A DNA stretch of 32,656 nucleotides from an uncultured Bacilli bacterium (GTDB lineage Bacteria; Bacillota_I; Bacilli_A; RF39; UBA660), in contig CANQJD010000012.1 in assembly GCA_947624175.1 (NCBI GenBank), forward strand, positions 1 to 32,656, written 5' to 3'. A model generated the notes under the pieces. That model saw nothing but the letters and a program-made list of their open reading frames with translations, made no database searches and was not told the origin of the DNA. This document shows positions 1 to 7,065 of this stretch, piece by piece. How positions within the stretch are numbered: position 1 is the first letter of the stretch; each line of letters starts with the position of its first letter. Both the position numbers and the translations under genes were made by a program.

Positions 1-99
1 TGGTGTATGGATATGTGTAATGAAAAAATGATGCAATACCCTTGGAAAAACTTGTCCAAAAATTATTCTAACTCCCTCAAATATAATTTGTCAACATAG
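1..99 (+). CDS. Possible C-terminal fragment of an upstream gene
   Basis: The first frame is open from the window edge to TAG at 97-99 and encodes 32 residues, ending in Asn-Leu-Ser-Thr. It may be the end of a gene whose start lies outside the window, or a chance open frame. The last codons, TTG TCA ACA, fall on the octamer TGTCAACA of the G8 leader, and they are read in the same Leu-Ser-Thr phase as in the small ORF at 31428-31496. I do not recognise the protein. Confidence 0.2.
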   Translation, partial: WCMDMCNEKMMQYPWKNLSKNYSNSLKYNLST

Positions 100-147
100 A
101 GTAAACAATGGGGGGGGTTACTAACTAAATTACTTTCTATAAATAAT
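89..147 (+). repeat. G8 leader repeat, copy 1
   Basis: The parts in order are the octamer TGTCAACA (89-96), eight consecutive G preceded by CAAT (110-117), and a 23-nt block (125-147) matching 31500-31522 at 21 of 23 positions, including ACTTTCTATAAA. The sequence upstream of TGTCAACA differs from copy 2, so this octamer marks the left limit of similarity. A G8 homopolymer is striking in such AT-rich DNA, and tracts of this length are prone to slipped-strand mispairing. It lies ahead of a surface protein gene related to the one behind copy 2. A role in phase variation is inference. Confidence 0.75.
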
Positions 148-157
148 ATATTAAAAA

Positions 158-207
158 TAACACTTAAGAATTAGTAACAATAGTTACTAGATTTTTAAGT
201 GTTTTTT
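158..207 (+). terminator. Intrinsic terminator or attenuator ahead of the surface protein gene
   Basis: This is a two-tier hairpin. The outer stem pairs ACACTTAA (160-167) with TTAAGTGT (195-202), and the inner stem pairs TAGTAAC (172-178) with GTTACTA (183-189) around a 4-nt loop. A run of T follows (202-207). The ribosome binding site of the next gene begins only five bases further on, and I see no promoter between them. Transcription of that gene therefore seems to require read-through, which is the layout of an attenuator. Confidence 0.75.
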
Positions 208-225
208 GAATGGAGGTAAAGAAAT

Positions 226-1890
226 ATGGAAGAAAATAAGAAAAGTAATAAGAAAGTTATAATTGTAGGAGTAATTGCAATTGTATTAGTTGCCGTATTA
301 GGTATTTCTTTTGCAGTATGGAATTATTCGAGAACTACTGATAATCAAATATTAGTTGCAGGAGACATTTATATGAAGTTTAAAGAAAACCCTGCTTTAA
401 CAATTGAAAATGCTATTCCAAGTGAAGGACCAGGAGCAAATTATTATTTTGAGTTTACAATCGAAGGGAAAAATACTTATAGTAAACCAATTTGGTATGA
501 AATAGATTTACAATATGGAGAGGACCATGGGACAAGAAAAACTAGAATAAAAGATAGTCTTTTAAAGTTTAGGTTAGTAGAAATAAAAGATGGCAATGAA
601 CAAACAGTAGTAGATAATGCAAGTTATAATAATTTAACGAATCAAAAAATATGGGTAAATACAATAGCTGCCAATACAAGAAGTAAAGTAGAAATAACTT
701 ATAGATTGTATATGTGGATATCAAGTGAAACAATAATAGGAAATACAAGTGATGCTGTATATGATATGGAAACTTGGAATAATGATGTCTTTGCAAGTAT
801 CAAGGTAAATGTATCCGGAGATTTCAATGAAAAAAGTATAAAAAGTGAAATTGGAACAGATGTAGTAAAAGATACAATAGGTCAACCTGGAGGAATAATT
901 GGAGTAAAGGATGATAATACTTCGATAACAAAAGAAGATGATGAAGTAAGAGAATATCGTTATTCAGGAAATGATGGAATAAAAAATTATATCTACTTCA
1001 ATTGTGAAGCAGATGCAAAAGAAGAAGATGCAAGTAGTAAATGTGAATTATGGAGAATAATAGGGATATTTAAAGATGAAAATGGTGAACACTTAAAAAT
1101 AGTTAAAAATGAAATCTTACCTGAAAGTATGTTTCCAGATACATATATAGTAAATGATACAACATATAAAATAAAAGATGAAGATGGAAGAGCATATTAT
1201 AACTATATAAATGGTGATGAAAGTGATAGGAATGATTGGAGTAAAGGAGGACTTCAATATTGGTTAAATAGTGAAAATGATACTGAACAAAATCGAGGAT
1301 ATTTAAATTATTTAAAAGTAAATTCAAAAAACATGATTGAAGAAACTGAATTTTATTTAGGAAATTCTGGATTGACTTATGAATTTACTGGATTTGCTGT
1401 TCCAGCCTTTTATTATTATGATACAACAATTGAATCATATATTCATGAAAGAAGAAATGATGTTTGTGATAGTAATGCAATCTATAATTCATATGGAAAG
1501 AGCAATGATGAATTTGGTTGTGCAATATGGAATGGTAATCAAGCAACATGGACAGGAAAAATAGGGTTACTATATCCAAGTGATTATGGATTTTCCATGG
1601 TGGAAAGTGAATGGAATACAGATTTTCATGCTGGTGATTCCTGGGATGATGATAGAACTCCTAATATATCAACAAGTTGGTTAGAAACAAATTCAAATCA
1701 TACTATTGGTGAATGGTTATTATCGCCTGTATCCGATGCATTTAATTATGTAGCAGTATGGAATACTAGTGCGATGAATGGTTATATTAATAATCCTTTA
1801 GGAGTTAGACCTACTATATACTTAAAAAGTAATGTCAAAATAACTTCAGGAGATGGTACAGAACAACAACCTTATTTCTTATCTTATTAA
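226..1890 (+). CDS. Surface protein with SipW-like signal and DUF6273-like C-terminal domain
   Basis: The product has 554 residues and starts after GGAGGT (212-217). Residues 10-32 are a hydrophobic signal or anchor ending in Ser-Phe-Ala, like the signals of TasA/CalY proteins processed by SipW. A beta-rich domain follows (about 40-210), with the segment DNQILVAGDIYMK shared with the protein at 31647. The C-terminal half (about 235-554) resembles DUF6273 and related FGE or C-type-lectin-like folds. It has a WRIIGIF motif, a WLLSP motif near residue 500, then a divergent stretch, and GVRPTIYL near the end. It is probably exposed on the cell surface, where it could bind a ligand or another cell, but no catalytic residues are evident. 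The gene is preceded by the G8 leader and a terminator. Orthologous function is unknown; the domain assignment rests on motif likeness. Confidence 0.75.
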   Translation: MEENKKSNKKVIIVGVIAIVLVAVLGISFAVWNYSRTTDNQILVAGDIYMKFKENPALTIENAIPSEGPGANYYFEFTIEGKNTYSKPIWYEIDLQYGEDHGTRKTRIKDSLLKFRLVEIKDGNEQTVVDNASYNNLTNQKIWVNTIAANTRSKVEITYRLYMWISSETIIGNTSDAVYDMETWNNDVFASIKVNVSGDFNEKSIKSEIGTDVVKDTIGQPGGIIGVKDDNTSITKEDDEVREYRYSGNDGIKNYIYFNCEADAKEEDASSKCELWRIIGIFKDENGEHLKIVKNEILPESMFPDTYIVNDTTYKIKDEDGRAYYNYINGDESDRNDWSKGGLQYWLNSENDTEQNRGYLNYLKVNSKNMIEETEFYLGNSGLTYEFTGFAVPAFYYYDTTIESYIHERRNDVCDSNAIYNSYGKSNDEFGCAIWNGNQATWTGKIGLLYPSDYGFSMVESEWNTDFHAGDSWDDDRTPNISTSWLETNSNHTIGEWLLSPVSDAFNYVAVWNTSAMNGYINNPLGVRPTIYLKSNVKITSGDGTEQQPYFLSY

Positions 1891-1907
1891 GTTAAATATT
1901 AATGATT

Positions 1908-1932
1908 AAACTGATAATTTTATCAGTTTTTT
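1908..1932 (+). terminator. Intrinsic terminator
   Basis: AAACTGATA (1908-1916) pairs with TATCAGTTT (1921-1929) around a 4-nt loop, and the T run continues to 1932. It closes the surface protein gene, whose stop is 18 bases upstream. Confidence 0.85.
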
Positions 1933-1960
1933 GCTATAAAAAAAAACTCTCGAGGAGTTA

Positions 1961-2266
1961 TTAATATTTTCTTTTCTTAATAAAATATCTAACTATATAA
2001 TATAAGAAAATAGACATTAAGATAACATATATCCAAACTAATATTAAATATAAATCACCTTTAGCATATTTAGATATAATATTAGGTATATTTTCTGGTA
2101 AATATTTACCTAAGAAAACTTTTACTTCTTGAAAAGTATTATACTTTAAAAAAGTTAATATCCTTAAGAAAATATCGACTATTGCTACAAAGAAGACTGT
2201 ATTATAAAGACTTCTAAAAAAACAAATTACTACAACTAGTAAAATAATAAAAATTATTGCATCCAT
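1961..2266 (-). CDS. Small two-helix membrane protein, unknown function
   Basis: The product has 101 residues. A hydrophobic segment at about residues 3-18, possibly continuing through 22-40, is followed by a polar stretch (42-70) and a second strong membrane helix at about 72-94. The tail Lys-Lys-Arg-Lys-Tyr should be cytoplasmic. AGGAAG lies upstream of the ATG on the minus strand, and a good promoter precedes it. It is divergent from the transporter gene at 2389. I do not recognise the family and infer no function. Confidence 0.6.
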   Translation of the reverse strand: MDAIIFIILLVVVICFFRSLYNTVFFVAIVDIFLRILTFLKYNTFQEVKVFLGKYLPENIPNIISKYAKGDLYLILVWIYVILMSIFLYYIVRYFIKKRKY

Positions 2267-2289
2267 CTAACCACTTCCTATCTTCTATA

Positions 2290-2318
2290 ATTTTATCAAA
2301 ATATGATAAATTTTGCAA
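2290..2318 (-). promoter_or_regulatory. Promoter of the small membrane protein
   Basis: On the minus strand TTGCAA (2313-2318) is followed after 17 bases by TAAAAT (2290-2295), the sigma-A pattern. The start codon is 24 bases downstream. Confidence 0.55.
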
Positions 2319-2336
2319 TAAAAAAAATAAAATATC

Positions 2337-2365
2337 TTTACTTTAAGAATTTATTATTATATAAT
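2337..2365 (+). promoter_or_regulatory. Promoter of the VUT-family transporter gene
   Basis: TTTACT (2337-2342), 17 bases, then a perfect TATAAT (2360-2365). The gene starts at 2389 after AGGAGGA. Confidence 0.65.
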
Positions 2366-2388
2366 GTTAATAGAATAGGAGGATATAT

Positions 2389-3219
2389 ATGAGTAGAGAA
2401 TTTAAAGAAACATTTTTTAGTAGTTTGCTAGTAGTTTTATTAGTTGTATCTAATTTACTTTGTTTAAAATTAACAAGTTTATTTGATTTAACAGTAGCCG
2501 TTTCTGTCTTTATTTTTCCATTTACATTCTTATGCACACTTATGTTATTTAATTTAGGTGGAAAGAAAGTAGCTTATCGTGGAATAATTGTTGCAGCTAT
2601 TATTCAAGTATTGATTACAGTTATTTATGCAATGGCTGTTAAACTTGGAACTCAAACGGAAGTACCTGATTTAGCTATCCATGTTAATGAAGTATTTAAA
2701 GTAGATGAAGTTAATTTATTTGCATCACTTGTATCTTTTATTACTTCTAATTGTTTATTAATTTATATCTATGATACTTTTAAAAAATATGGTAAAGAAT
2801 TATATGGAATTGCTTTAGGATTACTAGCTGCATCTTTTAGTGATGTTATAATTTATCAATTAATTAATCTTCAAAATAATGATTTTATGTTTATTATTAA
2901 TACTCTTTTAAGTAATATTATAGTTTCAATTATAATGTTAATTATTATAACAATATTATTCTATATCATGAAAGAAAAAGATTTAGAAACTGTTGAAATT
3001 AAAAATATGAATATTGATATTAATAAATATAAAAGTGATGATTTAGCTATTGAAGATGTAATTATGGATAAGAAAGAAACTAAACCAGCAGTTAAGAAGA
3101 CTAAATCTACTACTAAAAAGACTAATAGAACGAATAGTAAGAAACCAACAGGAACTAGAAAAAATGCTTCTAAAAGTCAAAAAAGTGGTCAAAAAAGAGT
3201 AAATAAAAAAGATAATTAG
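2389..3219 (+). CDS. VUT/YhhQ-family transporter (queuosine precursor type) with basic tail
   Basis: The product has 276 residues. The first 200 or so form about six membrane helices with features of the VUT (vitamin uptake transporter)/YhhQ family: an early Ser-Asn-Leu with a nearby Lys, an aromatic-Pro stretch near residue 42, and a polar Ser-Asp pair within a later helix (near 147). Family members import queuosine precursors in several bacteria, but the substrate here cannot be read from sequence. Residues from about 230 to the end form an unusual hydrophilic tail dense in Lys, Arg, Thr and Ser, like the tails of nucleic-acid-binding proteins. By the positive-inside rule it should face the cytoplasm. 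The start is chosen by AGGAGGA about 7 bases upstream. The next gene encodes HU. Confidence 0.7.
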   Translation: MSREFKETFFSSLLVVLLVVSNLLCLKLTSLFDLTVAVSVFIFPFTFLCTLMLFNLGGKKVAYRGIIVAAIIQVLITVIYAMAVKLGTQTEVPDLAIHVNEVFKVDEVNLFASLVSFITSNCLLIYIYDTFKKYGKELYGIALGLLAASFSDVIIYQLINLQNNDFMFIINTLLSNIIVSIIMLIIITILFYIMKEKDLETVEIKNMNIDINKYKSDDLAIEDVIMDKKETKPAVKKTKSTTKKTNRTNSKKPTGTRKNASKSQKSGQKRVNKKDN

Positions 3220-3274
3220 TAAAAATTAGTAAAAAGTATTGATTTAAAAATAAAAGTATGGTAAGTTGTATATG

Positions 3275-3293
3275 TAAGCATAATTTGTGCTTA
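3275..3293 (+). other. Hairpin in the HU leader
   Basis: TAAGCA (3275-3280) and TGCTTA (3288-3293) form a 6-bp stem with a 7-nt loop and no T run, so it is not a terminator. It lies between a weak candidate promoter (TTGATT at 3239-3244, TAAGTT at 3262-3267) and the HU ribosome binding site. It may stabilise the mRNA. Confidence 0.35.
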
Positions 3294-3326
3294 AGAGTAT
3301 TCACTAATTAAAGGAGGAAAAACAGA

Positions 3327-3599
3327 ATGAAAAAAGTTGAATTAGTTGAAGCTGTTGCTACAAAGGCAGGATTGACTAAGGCTGATGCTTTAAGAGCAAT
3401 CGATGCAACATTTGAAGCAATTACAGGAGCATTAAAGAAAGGTGACAAAATCACATTAATCGGATTTGGAACTTTCGGTGTTTCTAAGAGAGAAGCTCGT
3501 ACAGGACGTAACCCTCAAACAGGAGCAGCTGTTAAAATTCCTGCACGTAATGCTGTTACTTTCAAAGCTGGAACTCAATTAAAACAAACTGTTAACTAA
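3327..3599 (+). CDS. hup: HU-family DNA-binding protein
   Basis: The 90-residue length is typical of HU. The N-terminal helices (MKKVELVEAVA and following) form the dimer core. The signature stretch at about 46-65, GFGTFGVSKREARTGRNPQT, leads into the beta arms, followed by the PARNAVTFKAG motif. The homodimer bends and compacts chromosomal DNA. The ribosome binding site AAAGGAGG is strong, and the gene has relatively more GC-ending codons (CGT, ATC, TTC) than its neighbours, as expected for a highly expressed protein. It is transcribed alone and closed by a strong terminator that overlaps the stop codon. Confidence 0.97.
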   Translation: MKKVELVEAVATKAGLTKADALRAIDATFEAITGALKKGDKITLIGFGTFGVSKREARTGRNPQTGAAVKIPARNAVTFKAGTQLKQTVN

Positions 3600-3627
3600 A
3601 AAGTTCAAAAAACTTTTTAGTTTTTTT
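3594..3627 (+). terminator. Strong intrinsic terminator of hup
   Basis: AACTAAAAAGTT (3594-3605) and AACTTTTTAGTT (3611-3622) form a perfect 12-bp stem with a 5-nt loop and a T run to 3627. The hup stop codon lies within the 5' arm. Confidence 0.9.
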
Positions 3628-3655
3628 GATTAAGACTTTTTTAGGAAGGAGATAT

Positions 3656-4756
3656 ATGAAAGATATTGCTTTAGAATTTCTTAAGATAATTGAAAGTAAA
3701 GGCTTTAAGGCTTATATTGTTGGAGGTTTTGTAAGAGATTATATCATGAGACTAGAATCTAATGATATTGATATTACAACAAGTGCTACTCCAAGAGAAA
3801 TTAAAAAGATATTTAAAGATGTTGAAATTAAAAAAAATATAGATGCTCGAGATAATTATGGTTCCATTCGGGTTAATTATAAAAACATTATTTTTGAAGT
3901 AACAACATTCCGGGAAGAAATGACTTATTTAGATAATCGTCATCCATCAAGTATTAGATATGTAAATGATTTAAATATTGATTTAAAAAGACGTGATTTT
4001 ACTATCAATGCTATTTGTATGGATAAAGATGGAGAGATTATAGATCCTTTAAATGGAGAGAAGGATTTAGAAAATAAAATAATTAAAACGATTGTTAAAA
4101 GTGATAAAAGTTTTAAAGATGATGCTTTAAGAATTTTAAGAGCAGTTAGATTTGCAGCCACTTTAAATTTCAAGTTATCTGATGATATTCTAACTTCCAT
4201 TTCCGAGAATAAGCATTTACTTAAAAATATCTCTTATGAAAGAAAGAAAATTGAACTTGATAAGATATTTACAAGTTTAAGAGCTAAAGAAGGAATTGAT
4301 TTAATTAAAAAATTAGATTTAGAAGAGGCTTTAGATTTAGAAAATTTAGAGAGAATTCAGGATTATACAGATTTAGTCGGTATTTGGTCAATGATAAATT
4401 CTTCTTATTATAAATTTACAAAACATGAAAAAGAATTAATCAAGAAAGTTAATATTGTATATGAACTTGATAATTTAGATCCTATAGTTTTATATAAATA
4501 TGGATTATATGTTAATATTTTAGCTGGTATTAATAAAGGAATAAGTAAAAAAGATATTACAATTTCTTATGATAAATTACCAATTAAAGTAAAAAGTGAT
4601 ATTGATATTACTGCTAAAGATATATGTAGCATTTTAAAAAAGAAACCTGATAGTTTCTTAAATGATATTTATAGTAACTTAGAAACCTTGATTTTAAAAG
4701 GAAAATTAGATAATAAAAAAGAAGATATTTTAGAATATGTTAAAAAGAACTTTTAA
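3656..4756 (+). CDS. cca: CCA-adding enzyme (tRNA nucleotidyltransferase)
   Basis: This enzyme adds or repairs the 3' CCA end of tRNAs. The start at 3656 is chosen because GGAAGGAG lies just upstream. An in-frame ATG at 3626 sits on the hup terminator T run and lacks a binding site. Numbering from 3656, the class II polymerase-beta head shows GG at 23-24, VRD at 26-28, the metal-binding DID at 37-39 and RRDFTINAI at 112-120. The motif DALRILRAVRFA follows near 160. The all-helical tail is about 200 residues, and the 366-residue total is near the usual 380-400. The amino acid template motif was not resolved by eye, so whether it adds both C and A is assumed. Confidence 0.93.
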   Translation: MKDIALEFLKIIESKGFKAYIVGGFVRDYIMRLESNDIDITTSATPREIKKIFKDVEIKKNIDARDNYGSIRVNYKNIIFEVTTFREEMTYLDNRHPSSIRYVNDLNIDLKRRDFTINAICMDKDGEIIDPLNGEKDLENKIIKTIVKSDKSFKDDALRILRAVRFAATLNFKLSDDILTSISENKHLLKNISYERKKIELDKIFTSLRAKEGIDLIKKLDLEEALDLENLERIQDYTDLVGIWSMINSSYYKFTKHEKELIKKVNIVYELDNLDPIVLYKYGLYVNILAGINKGISKKDITISYDKLPIKVKSDIDITAKDICSILKKKPDSFLNDIYSNLETLILKGKLDNKKEDILEYVKKNF

Positions 4757-4801
4757 AATTATTAAAAGTATGATAAGATTAATTAGAATAAAGAGGTGCA
4801 T

Positions 4802-5335
4802 ATGAAAAAAGTTTTATGTTTTTTAGGGATTATATTATTAATATTTTTAATAGCTCTACCACCCGTATTAAGAATTGTTTTACCGGCTAAAGTAGAAGAG
4901 GAAGAAGAAGTAAAATTAATAAGAAAAACTTTAAGTTGTAATTCAAAAGTGTTCTTATCAGCAACTAGTTATGAAAATGATGTTGTTAAAATGATAGTTA
5001 TTAAAAAAAGTTTTACAAATCCAAATTTTGATACAGATACAAATACTGCTACGGGAACTGACACAGAGACTGATACAGAAGAAGAGGTAAAACCTGAAAC
5101 AGAACCAGATATTGACATTAAAGATTTTGAAAATACGGGCTTAGCTAAACTTTTTGAAGAAGCAAAAAAAGATTCAAGAGTTGTAATAGAAGAAGTCGAG
5201 GATGGAGAAATTATTAAAATTGATTATACTGTTTCAGATTACTCAGGACTTGAAATTGAAGATTTAAATAAACCTATAAATGATCAATTTACATACTATG
5301 AAGATAATGGTTTAGTATGTAGTATCTTGGAGTAA
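4802..5335 (+). CDS. Exported or membrane-anchored protein of unknown function
   Basis: The product has 177 residues. Residues 4-28 form one long hydrophobic helix after Met-Lys-Lys, without a lipobox. A Thr/Asp/Glu-rich linker spans roughly 78-105, with repeated Asp-Thr and Glu-Thr, followed by an acidic domain ending with a Cys four residues from the end; another Cys occurs near residue 45, so an extracellular disulfide is possible. The ATG at 4802 follows AGAGG (4792-4796); the upstream GTG at 4796 is part of that site. The last 47 bases overlap the 3' end of gerB on the opposite strand. I do not recognise a family. Confidence 0.65.
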   Translation: MKKVLCFLGIILLIFLIALPPVLRIVLPAKVEEEEEVKLIRKTLSCNSKVFLSATSYENDVVKMIVIKKSFTNPNFDTDTNTATGTDTETDTEEEVKPETEPDIDIKDFENTGLAKLFEEAKKDSRVVIEEVEDGEIIKIDYTVSDYSGLEIEDLNKPINDQFTYYEDNGLVCSILE

Positions 5336-6182
5336 TTAAACTTAATAAAAAGATTAAAATAAAGAGAAGAATGAGAAGATATTTTAAATTCTTCTTTTTT
5401 AATAGAATATTTAAGTTATATTTAATTTGATAAAAAGAAAGTAATAGTAGAAAGAAAAAGATAAATAAATAATTAAGAGATGGTAATATTTCAATTCTTT
5501 CAATAAAACCTATTAAATTAACTTTCTTGAATATTGTTATATAAGGATATTCATAGATATTAGTTAAAGTTAAAGATAAAATACCAATTATAAATAAATA
5601 AGTTAATAATTGATAAATATTAGTAATTACTAAATCTTTCGTTTTAAATTTCGTATTACTTAAAGGATAAATTAGAAAATAAGTATAAATAATTAATAAA
5701 GTATATTTAAGAGTGTTAAGAAATAAATTATTAGTTATGAATAGTTTAGTTGTAATATTCTTAAATTCAAAATAAGGAATAGTCGTGAGATAGCCTATAA
5801 TTAAGAAAAAGAGAATAAAATAACTTGCTAAAAGAATGACTTTAATAATCGTATGATAACCTTTATTACCTAGAAAGAAGATTGCAAGTAATAAAGTTAA
5901 ACTAATCATGATAATTGAATATTCTCGTAAGATATTATCACCTATAAAAATAGTTACTTTATTTAGATAATAAGTAAGAAAGAATAAAGATAGAAAAGTT
6001 AATATTACTTTAGTTAGTTTATACTTATAAATATTTGTTTTTTCAAATAATAAAATAAAGAGAATAGCTAAAATATTACTAATTATAATAGATAAAAGAG
6101 ATATGTTTTTAAAATTTAATAGGAATATTGCTAAATTTAAAATAAAATAAGTTATTCTAATTTCAATTTTTTTAATTTTCAT
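5289..6182 (-). CDS. gerB: Spore germination permease, GerAB family
   Basis: This is an inner-membrane subunit of a spore nutrient receptor, of the amino acid permease-like Spore_permease family. At 297 residues it is shorter than the usual 360 or so, and is almost wholly hydrophobic with about nine or ten helices. A family hallmark is visible near residues 214-236: a Tyr-Pro-Tyr segment, then FIERIEILPSLN. It starts at ATG 6180-6182 after GAGGT, overlapping the gerC stop by 11 bases, which indicates translational coupling. Its 3' end overlaps the convergent gene at 4802. The short length suggests lost loops rather than truncation, because the C-terminal helices are present. Confidence 0.85.
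   Translation of the reverse strand: MKIKKIEIRITYFILNLAIFLLNFKNISLLSIIISNILAILFILLFEKTNIYKYKLTKVILTFLSLFFLTYYLNKVTIFIGDNILREYSIIMISLTLLLAIFFLGNKGYHTIIKVILLASYFILFFLIIGYLTTIPYFEFKNITTKLFITNNLFLNTLKYTLLIIYTYFLIYPLSNTKFKTKDLVITNIYQLLTYLFIIGILSLTLTNIYEYPYITIFKKVNLIGFIERIEILPSLNYLFIFFFLLLLSFYQIKYNLNILLKKKNLKYLLILLFILIFLLSLITPRYYILNHYLHSM
5361..5400 (+). terminator. Probable terminator inside the antisense end of gerB
   Basis: AGAAGAAT (5365-5372) pairs with ATTCTTCT (5388-5395) across a 15-nt loop, and outer A-T pairs and a T run follow. It would end the exported-protein transcript but lies within the gerB reading frame of the minus strand. Confidence 0.5.
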
Positions 6183-7065
6183 AAGTACCTCGAATTGTAT
6201 TTTTAATAGTTATTTTTTTATTAGTATATTTTGTTAGATTAGATTTTAAATTATTATTAAATAAGTTATTAATTTCATCTTGATTATAATTACAATCATT
6301 TGAGATTATTTTTATTTCATTAGTAATTAATAATTCATTTTTAAAATTGGAAGTATTAGATGTTAAAATATTTAAATATAAATATTTATTTTGGTTATTA
6401 TGACAAGTTATAGAATATTTATAAGTATCTATATTATTTAAATAATAATTAAGATAAATAACGTCATCACTTTTAATTTCTTTATAAGTATTATTTTTAA
6501 ATTCTTTTAATCCTTCTAAAGTTATATCACTTGCTATATAAGGTAAATAGATACTTTCTTTATCATAATAATTCTTGATAACATCATACATCGTAGTATA
6601 AATAGTTTTACTAGTTTCACGACTACTATTTTCGACTAAATCATTGATTTGTTGAAATTTAGAGTTTTTAATTACTTTTTCTAGATTATTTGTATTAATA
6701 ACTAAAAAGTCTTCTCTCGTTTCATTATTATTAATAAAGAAATTAATTATTTCATCTAATTCTTGTGTTTTAATAGTATCATTTATAATAAGTAAGTTAA
6801 GATGAGACATATAGATTTTTTTATTTAAAGTTAAACTTAAATTATCAACAATTTGATTTAAAGAATTACCTTCTATTTCATAAGTTTCAATTTCAGGTTC
6901 TAAGGATTCTTCTTCTTTAATGTTAACAATACTTGCATATAATTTATAATTATCATTTACTTTTTCTAAACCTAAAGTATTAATAATAGCTAAATCATTA
7001 AGTTCAATATAAGAGCTACATCCAGTTAGCATGAAAAGTAAAATTAATATCAATATCTTTTTCAT
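6172..7065 (-). CDS. gerC: Spore germination lipoprotein, Ger(x)C family
   Basis: This is the lipoprotein subunit of the GerA-type germinant receptor on the outer face of the spore inner membrane. The N-terminus is a lipoprotein signal with lipobox LTGC and the modified Cys at residue 16. The family-typical stretch ELNDLAIINTLGLEK follows, with a Glu-rich segment like that of other GerC proteins. At 297 residues it is shorter than the usual 370-400, so the C-terminal domain is reduced. The start overlaps the gerA stop as ATGA (7062-7065) and is preceded by GAGGGG. Confidence 0.88.
   Translation of the reverse strand: MKKILILILLFMLTGCSSYIELNDLAIINTLGLEKVNDNYKLYASIVNIKEEESLEPEIETYEIEGNSLNQIVDNLSLTLNKKIYMSHLNLLIINDTIKTQELDEIINFFINNNETREDFLVINTNNLEKVIKNSKFQQINDLVENSSRETSKTIYTTMYDVIKNYYDKESIYLPYIASDITLEGLKEFKNNTYKEIKSDDVIYLNYYLNNIDTYKYSITCHNNQNKYLYLNILTSNTSNFKNELLITNEIKIISNDCNYNQDEINNLFNNNLKSNLTKYTNKKITIKNTIRGTYEN

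Noticed and set aside
110-117. G8 tract as a sequencing artefact
   Set aside because: Poly-G can be an artefact of two-colour chemistry, but here it occurs twice inside matching flanks (CAAT before, conserved block after), so a real repeat is more likely. Raw reads would settle it.
89-123. Promoter with TTGTCA as -35 and a spacer set by the G tract
   Set aside because: The distance to a possible -10 is 24 bases in copy 1 and 13 in copy 2, so there is no consistent geometry.
3626-3655. Upstream ATG as start of cca
   Set aside because: It sits on the hup terminator T run without a binding site; the ATG at 3656 has a strong one.
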